Positions 8,200-16,716 of a stretch of 64,000 nucleotides of DNA are shown piece after piece (the stretch's first letter is position 1; every line of letters starts with the position of its first letter). The notes below the pieces were generated by a model. It was given only the letters and a program-made list of their open reading frames with translations, searched no databases and was not told where the DNA came from. Source of the DNA: UBA11957 sp963603285. Lineage in GTDB: Bacteria > Bacillota > Clostridia > Lachnospirales > Lachnospiraceae. The stretch spans positions 1 through 64,000 of the forward strand of contig CAVCMG010000012.1 of the NCBI GenBank assembly GCA_963603285.1, read 5' to 3'. The translations under genes were made by a program, and so were the position numbers.

Positions 8200-9429
8200 T
8201 TACTTCCAGAAGATATTATCCGGCATCGTTGTAAAAGAATCATGACCATCTGCTGTGATCACATGCGTATCTTCCAGATTAAACCCACCGGTTACCGGTG
8301 CATGACCGGTTGCTGAATACGGTGTTTCCAGACAAACGACCATATTGGGCTCCAATATATACTCCGTTGTCGGCGATATCGTCGGATATTCCTCCGGCCC
8401 CCAGCCGCAGCCAATGGAATGTCCCATATGGCCTCTCGGATATTTCGGAATCAACCGGCTTTTCTCCACCTGCTCACGGATTGCACAGTAAATTTCTTTC
8501 ATCGGCATACCAGGTCGTAACATATCAACTCCCATACGGTTTGCTTTGTATAAGGTTTCAAATACCTCCAGCACCTGATCGGAAGCCTTGCCACCCACAG
8601 CATATGTTCTCGCAATATCACTCCAATATCCAAGATACTGATATCCGACGTCAAATTTGATAACATCTCCCTCCTGCAGTATATAGCCTCTTGGCATTCC
8701 ACATAAACCATAATAAGGACCTACAGCAGGAATAAAACTCTGGTTGCGCAATGCCGTACCATGTTCCAGATTCAGTTTACTGGCCTCATAAGCAAAAAGG
8801 GCATCCAGTTTCCATGCCGGTATTCCTGGTCTGATCTGGTCAATCATCGCTGACCACGCTTTATCTGCCTCCTGTGCAGCCAGCCGCAGCATATCAATCT
8901 CCCACTGGCATTTCACTACTCTGCAGTTACGAATTACTGCAGAACCATCCGTAAGCATACCTTCTGGAAGTGCACTCGTCAAGGCAGCATACATATGCTG
9001 GCTGATATTACCAAGTTCAATCCCCACCATACCATCTATTGGTTTATTTTTAATAAGATCCATCGTAATATGGAAAATGGCATCCGGATCCATGACATCG
9101 CCCTTATCCCGTCTGGACTCTTCTGTACCATTGTCAATAAATACCCATGACATAAACTCTAAGACTTCCACATCCTGTGTGGATGCATAGGCATCTGTGC
9201 TTTCCAATGTACTGATAATAAGATAGACCTCCCCTTCTGCAGGCACAACCGCAGCACTGCTGCCTACCAACGGCATATAACCAGTAGCATAAAATACATT
9301 ACTCGGCGTCTGCAAAACCAGATATCCTATTCCCTGTTTTTTCATTTCCTCCTGGATCTTCTTACAAAACCATTTCTGCTCCCTCTTTGCAAGTACCGGA
9401 TGCAAACATTTTTCCACTTTGTTTATCAT
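8200..9429 (-). CDS. M24-family metallopeptidase (Xaa-Pro dipeptidase/creatinase fold)
   Basis: This 409-residue protein has the two-domain pita-bread layout: a creatinase-like N-terminal domain (about 20-165) and an M24 catalytic domain (about 175-400). The expected metal ligands are visible: Asp in IKFDVGYQ, Asp in YWSDIARTY, His in MGHSIGCGWG, Glu in CLETPYS and Glu in FNLEDTHV. The role is cleavage of an N-terminal residue from a small peptide or hydrolysis of a related amide in the cytoplasm. A strong SD (AAGGAG) precedes the ATG. It is the last gene of an operon read from 11366 (redoxin, permease, peptidase), suggesting the permease imports its substrate. Confidence 0.9.
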   Translation of the reverse strand: MINKVEKCLHPVLAKREQKWFCKKIQEEMKKQGIGYLVLQTPSNVFYATGYMPLVGSSAAVVPAEGEVYLIISTLESTDAYASTQDVEVLEFMSWVFIDNGTEESRRDKGDVMDPDAIFHITMDLIKNKPIDGMVGIELGNISQHMYAALTSALPEGMLTDGSAVIRNCRVVKCQWEIDMLRLAAQEADKAWSAMIDQIRPGIPAWKLDALFAYEASKLNLEHGTALRNQSFIPAVGPYYGLCGMPRGYILQEGDVIKFDVGYQYLGYWSDIARTYAVGGKASDQVLEVFETLYKANRMGVDMLRPGMPMKEIYCAIREQVEKSRLIPKYPRGHMGHSIGCGWGPEEYPTISPTTEYILEPNMVVCLETPYSATGHAPVTGGFNLEDTHVITADGHDSFTTMPDNIFWK

Positions 9430-9461
9430 ATGACCAGACTCCTTTCTTTTTCAGCCTATTC

Positions 9462-10787
9462 TCATGCTTTCTGTTTTTCTTCCAATCTCACCGCACCTTT
9501 AGCCAGAAGCTTATCGCCAAATACAAAGCTGATAATCAACGCAATAGCAAAATAAATAATCACAAAAACAGCGACCATTTTTTTGAATGCGATAACATTT
9601 AAAACAACAAAGATACCTAATAAAATCGTGCAGACCGCACAGAAAACCATGCGAGAAGCCATGGTTTTGAACACTTTTGACAGGCGAGAAGCCTTCCAGC
9701 CTTCCGGATCCCCCTCTGGAAGTTTTGCAAAGCCCCAGATTGGAATCAGCATCGGAATCAGGGTGACAGCAGATGCCAGGCTTACCAGCTCTCCGATATT
9801 CAGTCCAAACAGGTTCGGAATCAAAGCCATCAGCCAAAACAAAACCATCAGTACCCACGGAATACCATGTTTGTTTCTCTTGCCCATAAATTTCGGAAGC
9901 CATCCTTCATCTACGCCACGGATAATAGAACTCCAGTATCTCTGATAGTTCGCATTGATAGTTGTAATAATCGCCAGCAATGCACCGCCGATAACAAAGA
10001 TCAGGTATCCATTTCCCGGATAGATCAATTTTGCCTGGTACGTCATGGGCTGTCCTGCAACTTCGGTAATCGGAGCCACACCAGAACCTACAAAAGCTAC
10101 CAGGCCAAATGCCAGAAATGCACAGAAGAATGTAATAACTGTCATTTTCGGAATATTCTTTTTCGGATTTTCAATCTGAGGTCCAAAATTCATCAGAATT
10201 GTACAGCCGCCTACACCAAATAATACAGATGCGCAGGCATTAAATATACCCCTTGTACCACCATATAACATATTCTCACTGCTGAACAGCTGCGAAAGAT
10301 TGCACTTGGGAATACCCAGGACAACAAAGGAAATCAATACCAGAAGTAATACAGCTGTTACAACATTCTGCACCTTTGCCGATGTCTTCAGATCCAACAG
10401 ATTTAACAGGAAAAATACCGTCACGATCACACAGGCTGCAACACTGGTATTTACCCCTGTCAAAATACTGGCCATGTATGTACCGAAAGCAACACCCATA
10501 TATGCCTGTGCAAATGCCGCAAAAATCTGACAATACAGCCAGAACCCGGCAATCTTTTTGCTGACCCAGGATGTCATGACGTATTGCGGACTCATAACCG
10601 GATGTACTGTTGCAAAAAACATGGTTGGCAAATTGGCAATAAACATAACAAGGAATGCCATGAAATATGCAATAATTACGCCGCTTCCCGCCATACCGAT
10701 GGCCACACCCGTATTGGTAATAATACCGGCACCAATGGTTGAACCCATGGCCATAAAGAATAGATCTTTGCCTGTCAGTTTCTTCAT
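9462..10787 (-). CDS. APC-superfamily amino acid permease
   Basis: This 441-residue protein has about 12 hydrophobic segments. It starts with the APC signature GSTIGAGIITNTG in TM1, with the unwound Gly region that binds the substrate carboxylate. It keeps the family's TM6 block (FGVGGCTILMNFGPQIENPKKNIPK). Substrate cannot be read from the sequence. Gene order with an M24 peptidase 32 bp downstream and a redoxin 27 bp upstream points to uptake of an amino acid or small conjugate for breakdown. SD GAGG precedes the ATG. Confidence 0.88.
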   Translation of the reverse strand: MKKLTGKDLFFMAMGSTIGAGIITNTGVAIGMAGSGVIIAYFMAFLVMFIANLPTMFFATVHPVMSPQYVMTSWVSKKIAGFWLYCQIFAAFAQAYMGVAFGTYMASILTGVNTSVAACVIVTVFFLLNLLDLKTSAKVQNVVTAVLLLVLISFVVLGIPKCNLSQLFSSENMLYGGTRGIFNACASVLFGVGGCTILMNFGPQIENPKKNIPKMTVITFFCAFLAFGLVAFVGSGVAPITEVAGQPMTYQAKLIYPGNGYLIFVIGGALLAIITTINANYQRYWSSIIRGVDEGWLPKFMGKRNKHGIPWVLMVLFWLMALIPNLFGLNIGELVSLASAVTLIPMLIPIWGFAKLPEGDPEGWKASRLSKVFKTMASRMVFCAVCTILLGIFVVLNVIAFKKMVAVFVIIYFAIALIISFVFGDKLLAKGAVRLEEKQKA

Positions 10788-10814
10788 TTGTTCTACCTCA
10801 TTTCCTTTCTTCCA

Positions 10815-11366
10815 TCAATTAAATTCGTTTCCTGTTACTATTGTGCTTAATTCTGCCGGCTCCGGCAGATCATCACCATATACACCATATCTGACAAAAG
10901 ATATCGTACCTATGCGTTCTATAACAAATACAGCTGGCAGTCTTAAAGGATTGCCTGTGTCTTTTCCATGCTGATATCCATCAGCATACGCCTGCTCTAT
11001 ATGTTTCATTGTATTCGCATCCCCCAGATGAGCTTTATCTTTTGCACAGTTGACGCCATACGCTTCATATACTGTACCTTCAGCATCGCAGATTACCGTA
11101 TAAAAGAGTCTTTTTGAATTCAGGATCTCCTCAGCTCCTTCTTTACTGGAATTAACAACAACAAGAAGCGTACTATGATTGTCGATAAACAGTTTTTCCT
11201 GCAATCTTAATCTGTCCAGATAATCCTGTGTAAGTACACAAGCTGCATCCCGTAGAAAAAACAGTATAGTTCTTCCCTGCATCAGATTCCTCATCTGCTC
11301 CTGCTGCCCTTGCAGCGTTTTAACCCTTATATCCGGTGCCTGACATCCTTTTTCTATCTTCTTCAT
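10815..11366 (-). CDS. redoxin/peroxiredoxin-like protein
   Basis: This 183-residue protein has a thioredoxin-like AhpC/TSA pattern: APDIRVKTLQG, then TILFFLRDAACVLTQDYLDRL. The single Cys in DAACVLTQ sits at the peroxidatic position of the family, but the usual T/S-x-x-C context is altered. The C-terminal part (PAVFVIERIGTISFVRYG) matches the conserved strand and turn. Likely roles are peroxide removal or thiol exchange. It is the first gene of the operon continuing into the permease and peptidase, divergent from the PatB/MalY gene. SD GGAGG precedes the ATG. A redox job linked to sulphur amino acids is inference. Confidence 0.75.
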   Translation of the reverse strand: MKKIEKGCQAPDIRVKTLQGQQEQMRNLMQGRTILFFLRDAACVLTQDYLDRLRLQEKLFIDNHSTLLVVVNSSKEGAEEILNSKRLFYTVICDAEGTVYEAYGVNCAKDKAHLGDANTMKHIEQAYADGYQHGKDTGNPLRLPAVFVIERIGTISFVRYGVYGDDLPEPAELSTIVTGNEFN

Positions 11367-11386
11367 ACTTCACCTCCGTTTCTATT

Positions 11387-11599
11387 ATTGTTAATTCATT
11401 TTACAATTTGAAATTTATCATGGTTTTTTATCTACGTCAATGCCTTTTTATTGTCTAAAAAACTTTTCTGTTTTTTCCCAGTTTTCTACAAATATTACTG
11501 GATTTTATTATGAAAACTGCTATTTTTACATTTTCTATTGACTTGAATGCGTTTGTACTGTTAGTATATTTCTTGTACAATTGTTGATTCATTTTACAT
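11387..11599. promoter_or_regulatory. divergent control region with two direct repeats
   Basis: The AT-rich spacer between the redoxin and PatB/MalY operons carries ATTGTTAATTCATTTTACA at 11387 and ATTGTTGATTCATTTTACA at 11580. They are one base apart in sequence, each near one of the divergent starts, and could be binding sites for a shared regulator such as the MarR protein at 13812. A TTGACT near 11538 fits a promoter toward the + strand. Confidence 0.45.
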
Positions 11600-11640
11600 T
11601 TATTTATTGGTTTTATAAGAATCTGAGAGGTATGTTACTT

Positions 11641-12840
11641 ATGAAAGAAATGCGAATATATGATTTCGAGACCGTATTGCCACGCAGGGACTGCGGCAGC
11701 ATGAAATGGGATGAAATGGAAGAGTACCACTGTCCAGAGGACATCATTCCTTTTTCTGTGGCAGATATGGAACTTCGTACTATGCCGGAAATCGTAGAAG
11801 GCCTCAAGTCCTTTCTGGATCAAAGTATTCTTGGCTATGCCAATCCTACGCCGGCATATAAGGATAGCGTTGTACAATGGATGAAACGCCACCATAACTG
11901 GGATGCCTCCCCGGAATGGATCATTGATACGCCAGGCGTTATCAATGCATTCTTCAGTGCCGTCCATGCTTTTACCAAACCAGGCGATGGCATTCTTTTG
12001 ATGACACCGGTATACTATCCTATGTATTTTGCGGCACAACGTAATGGCCGCAAACTGGTATCCTCTCCTTTGATCAACACTAACGGCATCTATACCATCA
12101 ATTTTGAAGACTTTGAAGCCAAAGCCAAACTTCCGGATACCCGTCTTTGTATTCTGTGCAGTCCGCACAATCCTTCTGGCCGTGTCTGGACTGTCGATGA
12201 ACTACAACGCATTCACGAGATCTGTCTTGCCAATGATGTTTTGGTATGCAGTGATGAAATTCATAATGATCTTATTTTGCCCGGGCATACTCATACTGTA
12301 TTTTCCTCTCTCTCTGAGGAAGCAGCCCAAAACAGCATCATCTGCACTGCCCCCAGCAAGAGCTTCAATCTTGCCGGTTTACAGACTTCCAATATCTTTA
12401 TTCCCAACAAAGCATACAGGGAACAGTTTTATACAGAACTTCTTCATCACGACGGCAATCCCAAATGCAATATTCTTGGCCTGGAAGGCTGTCGGCTCGC
12501 CTATACTTATGGCGACGCCTGGCTTTCCCAGCTGTTGAAGCTTCTGGAAACAAACCGCCAGCTTGTAACCGGTTTTCTTCATACGCACTATCCCGAAGTT
12601 CTTGTATCTCCGCTGGAGGGTACATATCTATTATGGATGGATTTCCGGCCATTAGGAATTGAGCCACATGCACTTTCCCGCATTCTGAAAGAAGAAGCGC
12701 ATCTTTTCTTTGATGATGGTTTTATCTTCGGAGACCTGGGTGCTGGGTTTGAACGTTGGAATCTTGCATGCCCTACCCATTATATTTCTGAAGGATTAAA
12801 AAGACTGGACAATACACTCAAACAGCATTTACATAACTAA
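11641..12840 (+). CDS. PatB/MalY-type aminotransferase, probable C-S lyase
   Basis: This 399-residue fold-type I PLP enzyme has the PatB/MalY N-terminus (MKWDEME, IPFSVADMEL), CSPHNPSGRVW, the Asp of SDEIHNDL, and the Schiff-base lysine in APSKSFNLAGLQTS. Family members cleave cystathionine or cysteine S-conjugates to pyruvate, ammonia and a thiol, or act as aminotransferases. The ATG at 11641 is preferred over the ATG three codons earlier because GAGAGG lies 10 nt before it but overlaps the earlier one. A DUF169 gene follows 19 bp later. With the divergent peptidase/permease operon this suggests catabolism of peptide-linked or conjugated sulphur amino acids (inference). Confidence 0.9.
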   Translation: MKEMRIYDFETVLPRRDCGSMKWDEMEEYHCPEDIIPFSVADMELRTMPEIVEGLKSFLDQSILGYANPTPAYKDSVVQWMKRHHNWDASPEWIIDTPGVINAFFSAVHAFTKPGDGILLMTPVYYPMYFAAQRNGRKLVSSPLINTNGIYTINFEDFEAKAKLPDTRLCILCSPHNPSGRVWTVDELQRIHEICLANDVLVCSDEIHNDLILPGHTHTVFSSLSEEAAQNSIICTAPSKSFNLAGLQTSNIFIPNKAYREQFYTELLHHDGNPKCNILGLEGCRLAYTYGDAWLSQLLKLLETNRQLVTGFLHTHYPEVLVSPLEGTYLLWMDFRPLGIEPHALSRILKEEAHLFFDDGFIFGDLGAGFERWNLACPTHYISEGLKRLDNTLKQHLHN

Positions 12841-12859
12841 CCAAAAGGAGATTTACCAT

Positions 12860-13633
12860 ATGCTTACTCAAACCCCAAAAGACCTGCTGATGCGATTGGA
12901 TCTGAAATATCCTGCCATTGCTATCAAAACACGTTTTGAAGTTCCTCCGGTTTCTCCTCATTATACTGGAGAAAAACTTGCTTTTTGTCAGTATGTCAAA
13001 TATGTTCAGACCAGTGGAGAACGTTTCTATATTAGTGTAGATGACGATGTCTGCTATGGAAAACTTGCCATGGGAATGATTGATATTCCTCCGGTAACCG
13101 GCTCCGGACAGGCTGGCTATGATTTTGGCTGTTATAAGGCTCCCATTGCCAATCAACAGCTTTATCAGAAACTTCCTCGCCTGCTCAGAAACACTGTCAA
13201 CTATGTAGAATTCTGTCCTGCTGTCCAATGTGACTTTGATCCGGATTTACTTTTATTTGTTGCTGATTTTCCGCAAAGTGATATCATCATGCGGGCAACT
13301 TCCTATATCAGCGGAGATCTCTGGGAAAGCAAATCCAGTCCCGTACTCAGCTGTGCCTGGATGTACGCGTATCCGTTGATTGCCAACAAAGTCAATCATA
13401 TCACTACTGGATTTTATCATGGACTCAAACGCCGGAAAGCATATCCGGCCGGTTTGCGCATGATTTCCATTCCGTATGGTAAGTTTCCGGAATTCTTTAC
13501 CGCTCTTGAAGAAATGGATTGGACGCTGATTTCATTTCGAGAGGATGAAGAAAGCCGCAAACTTTTAAAAGAAAAAATGGATCATTGGCAGGAAATGGCC
13601 CTGGCCACCAACACGACCTGTGATCTTCGCTGA
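12860..13633 (+). CDS. DUF169-family protein
   Basis: This 257-residue protein matches the DUF169 pattern: an N-terminal region with AIAIKTRFEVP, FCQYVK, then the CYGKLAMGM motif, a GCYKAP block and a later ISC-type SCAWMY segment. Regularly spaced cysteines (FCQ, VCYG, GCYK, FCPAVQC, LSC) suggest metal or Fe-S binding (inference). The biochemical role of the family is not established. It is cotranscribed with the PatB/MalY gene (AAAGGAG, then ATG 19 bp after the stop). Confidence 0.8.
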   Translation: MLTQTPKDLLMRLDLKYPAIAIKTRFEVPPVSPHYTGEKLAFCQYVKYVQTSGERFYISVDDDVCYGKLAMGMIDIPPVTGSGQAGYDFGCYKAPIANQQLYQKLPRLLRNTVNYVEFCPAVQCDFDPDLLLFVADFPQSDIIMRATSYISGDLWESKSSPVLSCAWMYAYPLIANKVNHITTGFYHGLKRRKAYPAGLRMISIPYGKFPEFFTALEEMDWTLISFREDEESRKLLKEKMDHWQEMALATNTTCDLR

Positions 13634-13711
13634 TCGCAGTTATGTAAGCAGACGTTTATCTGCTATCCAATTGTAAGTTTGTTCACCGAAAGCTATATTT
13701 ATCCTGTTTTT

Positions 13712-13757
13712 AATAAAAAGGACCACCACTGAAGTTTTCTTTTACATGCTAAGGCAA
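13712..13757 (-). repeat. terminator-associated palindromic repeat, copy 3
   Basis: Read on the minus strand: CCTTAGCATGTAAAAG, then a diverged palindrome (AACTTCAGTGGTGG) and CTTTTTATT. It directly follows the U-tract of the marR terminator. Confidence 0.7.
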
Positions 13758-13797
13758 CAAAAGCGGAAGAAACGACAATATTTCATTTCTTCCGCCT
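13757..13797 (-). terminator. intrinsic terminator of marR
   Basis: GCGGAAGAAA and TTTCTTCCGC form a 10-bp stem. On the minus strand TTTTGTTG follows. Confidence 0.75.
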
Positions 13798-13811
13798 TAT
13801 ATTTTACACAC

Positions 13812-14360
13812 TTATTCTATCGAATCATAAGAAAAGACAACATTGCCCGCCTCATCAATACGACATTTTTTTTGCATAACCTCAATCTGATATTCCAACA
13901 CCCGAAAATAAGAATCTATCTCCTCCGGTGAAAATTTTTCCAGCATATTCTGAATTAGTTCTCCTGTCTGTCTGGCATCGTACCGTCGGTGCATCTCACA
14001 CAGGCGATGTCCTTTATCCGTTGTAAACAACGCTCGTTCTTTTTTATTGCCTGCAATATACTTCTTTGTAATATATCCCCCTTTTTCCAGCCGTCGGATA
14101 ACCACACAGATCGCACTTCTGGTACGACACCACATTTTCGAAAGATCTACACTTAAAATCCCCTGATTTTCGTCAATATCTTTTAAAATATGCGCATCCA
14201 GCATCTTGATCTCTTCACCGTTACCATAATCTTTTTCCTCAATGATTGTTCGATATAACAGCGCAGAAAACCGAAATTTCAAATTAGACCTGTAATCCAA
14301 CTGGTCCAGCATTTCTGCCAATTGATATTTTGTCTTTTGTTTGTCCTTTTCCTCTTTCAC
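13812..14360 (-). CDS. MarR-family regulator
   Basis: This 182-residue protein has a winged helix at about residues 50-130 (VDLSKMWCRTRSAICVVIRRLEKGGYITKK, then the wing with GNKKERALFTTDKG). N- and C-terminal helices give the usual dimer interface. The start is GTG, with GAGG 7 nt upstream; no better ATG is in frame. It is the last gene of the composite transposon cargo and may regulate the divergent operons around 11.4-11.6 kb (inference). Upstream, 19 bp away, is the 3' end of a broken gene in the same direction. Confidence 0.85.
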   Translation of the reverse strand: MKEEKDKQKTKYQLAEMLDQLDYRSNLKFRFSALLYRTIIEEKDYGNGEEIKMLDAHILKDIDENQGILSVDLSKMWCRTRSAICVVIRRLEKGGYITKKYIAGNKKERALFTTDKGHRLCEMHRRYDARQTGELIQNMLEKFSPEEIDSYFRVLEYQIEVMQKKCRIDEAGNVVFSYDSIE

Positions 14361-14379
14361 ATGTATTCCTCAACTTTTT

Positions 14380-14625
14380 TCATTTTCCATATTTTCTTTT
14401 ATTAAAACACATTTTGTTAAAGTGCGCAACAATACCATCGTTGTGAAGTTTTTTTCTCACTTTACTCAAAAAAAATTTAAGTGGGGTTTCAATTCTTTCA
14501 TCGCTTGTATCTCCAAAAGATAAAACAATGGAAATATCATCAGCACTGTCATCCTCTGAAAATTGTTTCGAGTTGTATGCACATAATTCAAGTCTGACTT
14601 GTTTATTCGGGTCTATTAATTCATC
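14380..14625 (-). pseudogene. 3' fragment of an unidentified gene cut by the IS copy
   Basis: An open minus-strand frame of 81 codons runs from the edge of the right IS copy to a TGA at 14380, with no start of its own. It reads DELIDPNKQVRLELCAYNSK in its first part and ends FNKMCFNKRKYGK. Composition is protein-like (acidic first half, basic end), but the family is not recognised. It sits 19 bp upstream of marR in the same direction, so marR was probably the second gene of an operon whose first gene was truncated. Confidence 0.5.
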
Positions 14626-15232
14626 AGTGGACTATGACAAAGAAACCGGGGAAATCCTTACGGCTTCATCCATTCTGGACATCAACGAGGAAAAGATCCG
14701 GGAAGAGGAAGCCCTGGATGGTTACTATATGCTCCTGACCAGTGAAATGGACACACCAGACGATGAGATCATTGACATATATCGCGGACTGTGGCGCATC
14801 GAAGAATCCTTCAAAGTAACGAAAAGTGAATTGGAAGCAAGACCTGTATATGTCTGGACAAAAGAACATATCGAAGCGCATTTCCTGACTTGTTTTGTTG
14901 CCCTGACAATAGCAAGGATACTGGAAAACAAACTTGGGCAAAAATACAGTATCGGAGCAATCCTTTAGTCCCTGTCCAAAGCAGAATGCAGTCTGGTTCA
15001 GCAAAACTATTATCTATTCGATTATTATGATGAAGTACTAAGAGATATCGGATTGATTTTGGATATTGATTTTGAAAAACGTATTCGAACTTTAGGAGAA
15101 ATAAAAAAAATTTTGGCAATGACAAAAAAGCCAAAAAACACCATGAAAAAATGACAAAACGGAAAAGCCGCAATCCAGCATAAACACTGGGATTGCGGCC
15201 ATTTTTAATCTACTTTACCTGCAAAAGTCAGG
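14626..15232 (+). pseudogene. IS1634-family transposase, 5'-truncated copy (right)
   Basis: The 607 bp are identical to 7518-8124, including the internal TAG. The left end and first two thirds of the transposase are missing. The intact right terminus abuts the 100-bp target duplication. A short stem-loop (GCCGCAATCC and GGATTGCGGC) lies between the transposase end and the terminus in both copies. Confidence 0.85.
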
Positions 15233-15332
15233 ATATACAGAAAGTCAAAATCCAATAAAGCGTACTGAAATAGAGAAAGTCCAATCGGAGAGAAAAAATA
15301 CCGATGTACCATATGTACATGGTCAGGTCTTC
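15233..15332 (+). repeat. 100-bp direct repeat, right copy (target duplication)
   Basis: It matches 7221-7320 with one mismatch. Joining the outer flanks restores merR and the nuclease gene as divergent neighbours with one copy of this sequence between them. Confidence 0.85.
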
Positions 15333-15417
15333 TGTGCTATAGTGGGACGAGAACACAGGTTCGACTGCGAAGAGAGTTGTACCTGCATTAGAAAATAGCA
15401 ACAGGGAGAGTGTACAG

Positions 15418-16578
15418 ATGAAGAAAAAGAAGAAAACCGGGCTCTGGGTCGGCCTGCTTCTGGTGCTTGCCGTTGTCGGGATACTGCCGCTGCATGAACA
15501 GCAGTCGGATGTACCGGCGGGACAGGAGCATACTGTTTCGTATGCAGTAGAAAGCCAGACAGATACCAGCCCGTCAGAAGCAGCGAATGAAGCATTATCG
15601 AAGACTTCGCAAACTGTATCGGAGGCACAGAACACGGCATCAGATACAGCGCAGAGTATTGTTGCAGATACGCAGACAGAGACGACGACAGAAGTTCCAT
15701 CTGCAGATGAAGCATCTATTCAGACATTAAGCAGTGCCGACATTCCTGCCTATACCGGCGAAGCGGCAGTTGTATTAAATGACAACAAACCGTTTTTCAC
15801 AGAGAAAGAGTATACGACAGAACCCTTTGAAAGCTACAGTGATCTGGACAGTCTGGGCCGCTGCGGTGTGGCCTATGCCAATGTCTGTGAGGAGATCATG
15901 CCCACAGAGGAACGGGGTGCGATCGGTATGATCAAACCGTCTGGCTGGCATACTGTCAAATACGACTGTGTAGATGGAAAATATCTCTATAATCGCTGCC
16001 ATCTGATCGGTTACCAGCTGAGTGGCGAGAATGCCAATGAAAAGAATCTGATCACCGGGACACGGTATTTAAATGTCATCGGTATGCTGCCCTACGAAGA
16101 TCAGGTAGCGGATTATGTGCATGATACAGAGCATCATGTACTGTATCGTGTGACGCCCATTTTTACCGGTGACAATCTGGTGGCTGACGGTGTGGAGATT
16201 GAGGCTGCTTCTGTGGAAGATAAGGGAAAAACGCTGCAGTTTCATGTGTTCTGTTACAATGTCCAGCCGGGCGTGGTGATCGACTATGCAACCGGTGACA
16301 GCCATCTGTCAGATGACGGCACAGCGGAGAACAGCGTAGCAGATAAAGGTAAGGCGGATAAAACAAAAGTCGCGGCTACGGAGACAACCGTCAGCAGTAC
16401 ATCCGCAGAAACTTCCGAAAAGATCACATATATTCTGAATAAAAATACCCACAAATTCCACTATCCATCATGTGCAAGTGTCGATGATATCAAGCCAAGA
16501 AACCGTAAGGAATTTACAGGCACCCGGGAAGAAGTGATCGCACAGGGATATGATCCCTGTAAGCGTTGTAATCCATAA
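15418..16578 (+). CDS. secreted or membrane-anchored DNA/RNA non-specific endonuclease
   Basis: This 386-residue protein has an N-terminal signal anchor (KKKKKTGLWVGLLLVLAV) and a Ser/Thr/Ala-rich linker to about 100. A beta-beta-alpha-metal nuclease domain (Endonuclea_NS_2 type) follows at about 120-290. The catalytic His is in YNRCHLIGYQLSG and the metal-binding Asn in NEKNLITGTRYLNV. The last 50 residues form a small module, THKFHYPSCASV to YDPCKRCNP, whose His and three Cys resemble an Ada-type zinc site. The likely role is degradation of extracellular nucleic acid at the cell surface. SD AGGGAGAG precedes the ATG. The tail may bind zinc (inference). Confidence 0.88.
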   Translation: MKKKKKTGLWVGLLLVLAVVGILPLHEQQSDVPAGQEHTVSYAVESQTDTSPSEAANEALSKTSQTVSEAQNTASDTAQSIVADTQTETTTEVPSADEASIQTLSSADIPAYTGEAAVVLNDNKPFFTEKEYTTEPFESYSDLDSLGRCGVAYANVCEEIMPTEERGAIGMIKPSGWHTVKYDCVDGKYLYNRCHLIGYQLSGENANEKNLITGTRYLNVIGMLPYEDQVADYVHDTEHHVLYRVTPIFTGDNLVADGVEIEAASVEDKGKTLQFHVFCYNVQPGVVIDYATGDSHLSDDGTAENSVADKGKADKTKVAATETTVSSTSAETSEKITYILNKNTHKFHYPSCASVDDIKPRNRKEFTGTREEVIAQGYDPCKRCNP

Positions 16579-16716
16579 GAAAAAAGACAGAAAAGTGTTG
16601 AGAAAGTGTAAAGAAACGCCATGTTCTGAGTTGCAGTATTGAAAATGAAAAGAGAAGTCTGTAACATGTGAATAAAAGAACTGTGTAAAAAATACAGAAC
16701 AAAAGGAGCCAGTCAA

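Larger units (their letters stand above)
7321..15232 (+). mobile_element. composite transposon, about 7.9 kb, with IS1634-like ends
   Basis: The segment is bounded by two directly oriented remnants of one IS (7321-8124 and 14626-15232). The outer left end (CACACTTTTGCAG) and the outer right end (complement CCTGACTTTTGCAG) share an inverted CTTTTGCAG terminus. It is flanked by a 100-bp direct duplication. The cargo is an M24 peptidase, APC permease, redoxin, PatB/MalY lyase, DUF169 protein and MarR regulator. Both transposase copies are broken, so the element is no longer autonomous. Confidence 0.8.
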
